Shown: in pieces, positions 12,124 to 14,859 of the stretch
Numbering within the stretch: position 1 is the stretch's first letter
Layout of the letters: each line of letters opens with the position of its first letter
Assembly: GCA_964390365.1 (NCBI GenBank)
Contig: CAYMHW010000056.1
Span: 1 to 14,859 of the forward strand
DNA: 14,859 nt
Source of the DNA: JALQTD01 sp964390365
GTDB taxonomy: Bacteria > Bacteroidota > Bacteroidia > Flavobacteriales_D > Sanyastnellaceae
Direction of reading: 5' to 3'
Program-made: the position numbers and the translations under genes
The notes under the pieces: generated by a model
What the model was told of the DNA's origin: nothing
Seen by the model: only the letters and a program-made list of their open reading frames with translations
Database searches by the model: none

Positions 12124-12827
12124 GGCCTGCGTGGCTCACCCTGACCGGCCTGCTGCTCACGTGGACGGTTTGGGCCCAGTGCCCGAATCCCACCGGCGGG
12201 CGCTCAGGCCAAGTCACCAACCACTCCGCCTACGCGGTCGAATTCATCCCCGAACTGCGCATCGCCGAATGGGTGACCTACGAAGTCACGGCCGCCGAAA
12301 TCCAAGGCGCCCGTTTCGAGCGTTCCGACGATTTCCGTCCGGATCCCGACTTTCATGCTTGCCCGGACGCGAGCGCTTACCAAGGCAGCGGATTTGACCG
12401 GGGCCACCTCGCCCCGGCCGCCGACATGGCCTACAGCTCCCAAGCCATGAGCGAGAGCTTCTACATGTCGAACATGACGCCCCAGCACCCCAGCCTCAAC
12501 CGCGGCCGGTGGAAGACCCTCGAAACCCAAGTCCGCCAGTGGGCCGTCGAGAAAAAGGCGCTCTGCGTGACGGCGGGGCCGGTGCTGCGCCCCGGTTTGG
12601 GCCAACTCCCAAGTGGCGTCACCATTCCCGAGTACTTTTTCAAGGTCATCTACGACCCCGCCCCCGTTCCCACGGCCATCGGCTACCTCTTTCCGAATCA
12701 AAAGTGCCCCAATGGCATCGGCGCCTATGCCGTTCCCATTGACCAAATCGAAGCGCTGACGGGGCTGGACTTGCTGCCCGGGGTGGACGAAGCATTGGAG
12801 CAGCGCGTTCCCTCAACCGGCTGGTGA
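12120..12827 (+). CDS. Exported DNA/RNA non-specific endonuclease (DRGH / ββα-Me family)
   Basis: A 235-residue secreted nuclease of the Serratia NucA / EndoG type, which hydrolyses DNA and RNA phosphodiester bonds with a Mg2+ ion. The start at 12120 is chosen because it overlaps the preceding stop (ATGA) and leads directly into a signal peptide, residues 1-19, with likely cleavage WA|QC. The ATG further upstream at 11997 would add about 41 unrelated residues encoded over the lipoprotein gene. The catalytic motif is DRGH at 93-96 (general base His96) followed by LAPAADM; the metal ligand is Asn127 in SLNRGRW, 31 residues after the His as expected. C-terminal blocks IPEYFFKVIYD and AYAVPIDQIEALTGLDLL are typical of the family. 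The product is periplasmic or secreted, perhaps for nutrient nucleic-acid degradation. Its stop directly abuts the cydB stop. Confidence 0.94.
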   Translation: MRPAWLTLTGLLLTWTVWAQCPNPTGGRSGQVTNHSAYAVEFIPELRIAEWVTYEVTAAEIQGARFERSDDFRPDPDFHACPDASAYQGSGFDRGHLAPAADMAYSSQAMSESFYMSNMTPQHPSLNRGRWKTLETQVRQWAVEKKALCVTAGPVLRPGLGQLPSGVTIPEYFFKVIYDPAPVPTAIGYLFPNQKCPNGIGAYAVPIDQIEALTGLDLLPGVDEALEQRVPSTGW

Positions 12828-13856
12828 TCAGTAGCTCATGTCGTCGAGCTTCACTTTGCCTCGGAACACGCGATAAACAAACAGGAAGTAAAGCGCGACC
12901 AGCGGCACCCCGATGGCCGTGATGATGAGCAGCAGCTCGAGCGTGCGTTCCGACGACGACGCCTCAGCGAGCGTCATGCCGCCATCGGGATCCAACGTAC
13001 TGGGAATCAGGAAGGGAAATTGTTGGGCAAAGACCAAACCCAGCAACGAAGCAATCATCCCCGCACTCACAAAAAACGCCCGGCCATACCGCCGCCGCCG
13101 CACCAGCACCGGAATGGCCATCGACGCCACGAACGCCACGAACGCGAGCCCCACAAAGCCCGGCCGGTGCCACAACCGATCGATGACCTCCGGATTCCAA
13201 GCGAACAGCACCACCGTGCTCAACGCCATCGCGCCGTAGAAAAAGAAGAGCGCCACGCGGTTCAACTGCTTCACCCGCTCGAAGAGCCGGTCCTCCGTCT
13301 TCAGCAACAGGTATAAACTCCCGTGCACCGCATACAAAGCGGCCACCGCGAGCCCCACCGTCAACGGGAACGCCCCGAGCATCTCGACCAGCCCTTCCCC
13401 GCGGTAAACGCCCTCCGCATCCACGGGCAGCCCCAACATCAAGTTCCCCAACGCCACCCCCAGCAACACGCTGATGACGAGGCTCGACAGGAAGTAGCTG
13501 TAATCCCAAAAAGTCCGCCACCACGGCATCGGCTCCTTCGACCGAAACTCAATGGAAATCGCTCGACCGATGAGCGCCGCCAGCAACAAGAAAAACGGCA
13601 CGTAAAACGCCGAAAACGCCGTCGCATAGGCCTCCGGGAATCCCGCAAAGAGCGCCCCACCCGTGATGACGAGCCACACCTCGTTCCCATCCCAAACCGG
13701 CCCGACCGCATTCAGCGCAATCCGCCGGCTCTGCTCCTTCCGAAAGAACGGATGCAACAAGCCCGCCCCGAGATCGAACCCGTCGAGCACCGCATACATC
13801 GTCACCGTCAACCCGATGACGAGGAACCAAATCGTGTGCAATTCCAACCCCATCAT
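12828..13856 (-). CDS. cydB: Cytochrome bd ubiquinol/menaquinol oxidase subunit II
   Basis: A 342-residue integral membrane subunit of cytochrome bd oxidase, which reduces O2 to water with quinol electrons at high affinity. Residues 1-62 carry the family signatures VLDGFDLGAG (Asp28, equivalent to E. coli Asp29) and GPVWDGNEVWL (Asp56, equivalent to Asp58, implicated in proton entry). FRSKEP..WWRTFWD follows. Several hydrophobic segments are clear, agreeing with the family's multi-helix topology; the last is near residues 309-328, before a charged tail ending KLDDMSY. The sequence at the start is ATGATG; the first ATG (13856-13854) overlaps the cydA stop in ATGA and the second follows directly, so either may be used. 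It is translationally coupled to cydA. It is slightly shorter than the E. coli protein (379 aa). Confidence 0.96.
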   Translation of the reverse strand: MMGLELHTIWFLVIGLTVTMYAVLDGFDLGAGLLHPFFRKEQSRRIALNAVGPVWDGNEVWLVITGGALFAGFPEAYATAFSAFYVPFFLLLAALIGRAISIEFRSKEPMPWWRTFWDYSYFLSSLVISVLLGVALGNLMLGLPVDAEGVYRGEGLVEMLGAFPLTVGLAVAALYAVHGSLYLLLKTEDRLFERVKQLNRVALFFFYGAMALSTVVLFAWNPEVIDRLWHRPGFVGLAFVAFVASMAIPVLVRRRRYGRAFFVSAGMIASLLGLVFAQQFPFLIPSTLDPDGGMTLAEASSSERTLELLLIITAIGVPLVALYFLFVYRVFRGKVKLDDMSY

Positions 13857-14859
13857 GACCAAGCCGATTCCAAGTGTGACGTCCGCGTGCCCTCGCCCCG
13901 CTCCTCCTCCGGTCCGTGCAGGATTTTCTTCCGCATCAGGTAAATGAACAAGGCGAACAGCACCACATAAATGCCCGTGAAGAGGAGGAGGCTGAACAGG
14001 ACTTGTTCCGCGCGGACCGCCTCGCTCAGGGCGTCGCTTGTGCGGAGCAGGCCGTAGACCACCCAGGGCTGGCGGCCCATTTCGGCGGCAAACCAGCCGG
14101 CTTGGTTCGCGATTTGGGGCAGCAAAACGGCCGCCGTCAAGGCGCGCAACATCCACTTCGACTGCTCCAATTTGCCCCGACGGAACAGGAAATACCCGTA
14201 CGTCGACAGGCCGATGAGCAGCATGCCGATGGCCACCATGATGTGATAAAACTGGAAGACGGCATTGACTTGGCCTGGGCGGTCTTCGTCGGCGAACGCG
14301 TCGAGGCCCGTCACCGGCGCCGAAGGGTCCTGATCGAGCAGGATGCTCAGTCCACCGGGGATTCCAAGCCCGACGACCTCCTTCGATTCCTCGTCCACCC
14401 AGCCGAAGAGGTACATGTCGGCGGGCGCTTCGGCGGCGTAATGGCCTTCGAGGGCGGCGAGCTTCGCGGGCTGGTGTTCCGCCACCACTTCGGCGGCAAC
14501 GTGGCCGCTGAACAGTTGGGCCCAGCTCGCCACGAGCACCACGGGCAGGCCGATGGCCATCGCCTTGCGCGCCACGTCCACGTGCTGCTTGCGCAGGAGG
14601 TACCAAGCCGCGATGCTCAGCAGCAGGAAGCCGCCGGCGAGGAAACTCCCGAGCCAAACATGCGCCAACCGCTCCACCGAACTCGGATTGAACACCATCG
14701 CCCAGAAGTCCACGATTTCGGCCCGGGCGTCCATGCCCTCGCCCACCACGTGGTAGCCGGCGGGCGTTTGCTGCCACGAGTTGGCCACCACGATCCAGAC
14801 CGCGGAGAACATGCTGCCGAGCCAGACGCCGACGGCGGAGACGAAATGCCATTTGGGCT
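13853..14859 (-). CDS. cydA: Cytochrome bd oxidase subunit I (5' end beyond window)
   Basis: The haem- and quinol-binding subunit; 334 C-terminal residues are visible, beginning PKWHFVSAVGVWLGS in frame to the right edge, so roughly the first 120 residues (with the b595 ligand His19 and Glu99/Glu107 of E. coli) are missing. Numbering from Pro1, the haem b558 ligands are His66 (RLAHVWLG, E. coli His186) and Met207 (YHIMVAIG, E. coli Met393). Quinol-site Lys132 and Glu137 (KLAALE) match Lys252/Glu257. The EMGRQPW signature carries Glu259 (E. coli Glu445). The Q-loop after this site is short: about 60 residues of the E. coli loop are absent, so this is the short Q-loop class. The tail is charged and ends HLESAWS. 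The gene is immediately upstream of cydB with a 4-bp overlap. Confidence 0.96.
   Translation of the reverse strand, partial: PKWHFVSAVGVWLGSMFSAVWIVVANSWQQTPAGYHVVGEGMDARAEIVDFWAMVFNPSSVERLAHVWLGSFLAGGFLLLSIAAWYLLRKQHVDVARKAMAIGLPVVLVASWAQLFSGHVAAEVVAEHQPAKLAALEGHYAAEAPADMYLFGWVDEESKEVVGLGIPGGLSILLDQDPSAPVTGLDAFADEDRPGQVNAVFQFYHIMVAIGMLLIGLSTYGYFLFRRGKLEQSKWMLRALTAAVLLPQIANQAGWFAAEMGRQPWVVYGLLRTSDALSEAVRAEQVLFSLLLFTGIYVVLFALFIYLMRKKILHGPEEERGEGTRTSHLESAWS

Noticed and set aside
11997..12827. Nuclease start at 11997
   Set aside because: It would add about 41 basic, unrelated residues read out of frame through the lipoprotein gene and bury the signal peptide. The ATG at 12120 overlaps the upstream stop and starts the signal peptide.
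13853..14812. cydA starting at the ATG at 14812
   Set aside because: The frame continues upstream to the window edge with conserved CydA sequence (PKWHFVSAVGVWLGS), so this Met is internal.
12828..14852. Apparent 674-residue fusion protein ending in CydB
   Set aside because: The first half is an Arg-rich alternative frame of cydA. CydB proper starts at the ATGATG at 13856, and CydA is encoded in another frame with all family motifs.

Overview
The window looks like chromosomal DNA of a GC-rich, aerobic or microaerobic member of the Bacteroidota. The main evidence is a giant secreted protein ending in a gliding-motility / type IX secretion (T9SS) C-terminal domain, a secretion route essentially restricted to that phylum. 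The lack of Shine-Dalgarno sequences before the visible starts agrees with this. Genus or family cannot be fixed from the sequence.

Layout, left to right. (1) 1-2215, plus strand: nearly complete gene for monomeric NADP-dependent isocitrate dehydrogenase, missing only about two codons at the left edge. (2) 2212-11574, minus strand: a 3120-residue exported modular surface protein. It has a signal peptide, nine N-terminal Ig/PKD-like modules, a central array of 18 modules arranged as six three-module super-repeats, nine further PKD-type modules and a type-B T9SS sorting domain. Its stop codon overlaps the icd stop codon in the 4-bp palindrome TTAA. (3) 11575-11679: a 105-bp divergent intergenic region, the only real intergenic space in the window. 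(4) 11680-12827, plus strand: a two-gene unit with an ATGA overlap, encoding a small lipoprotein of unknown function and an exported DRGH-type DNA/RNA non-specific endonuclease. (5) 12828-14859, minus strand: cydB and the 3'-terminal two thirds of cydA, subunits of cytochrome bd quinol oxidase, also joined by an ATGA overlap. The nuclease and cydB stops abut head-on in TGATCA.

The genes do not form one pathway. Housekeeping functions (TCA-cycle NADPH supply, high-affinity oxygen respiration) flank a surface/secretion block made of the adhesin-like giant protein, the lipoprotein and the exported nuclease. The most unusual features are in the giant protein: a regular A-B-X super-repeat whose last three periods are 738, 738 and 741 bp, and near-total absence of lysine (3 Lys by eye in 3120 residues), with the few arginines concentrated in the sorting domain. 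I saw no tRNA, rRNA, CRISPR array, insertion sequence or integrase. No stretch over 300 bases lacks a gene.
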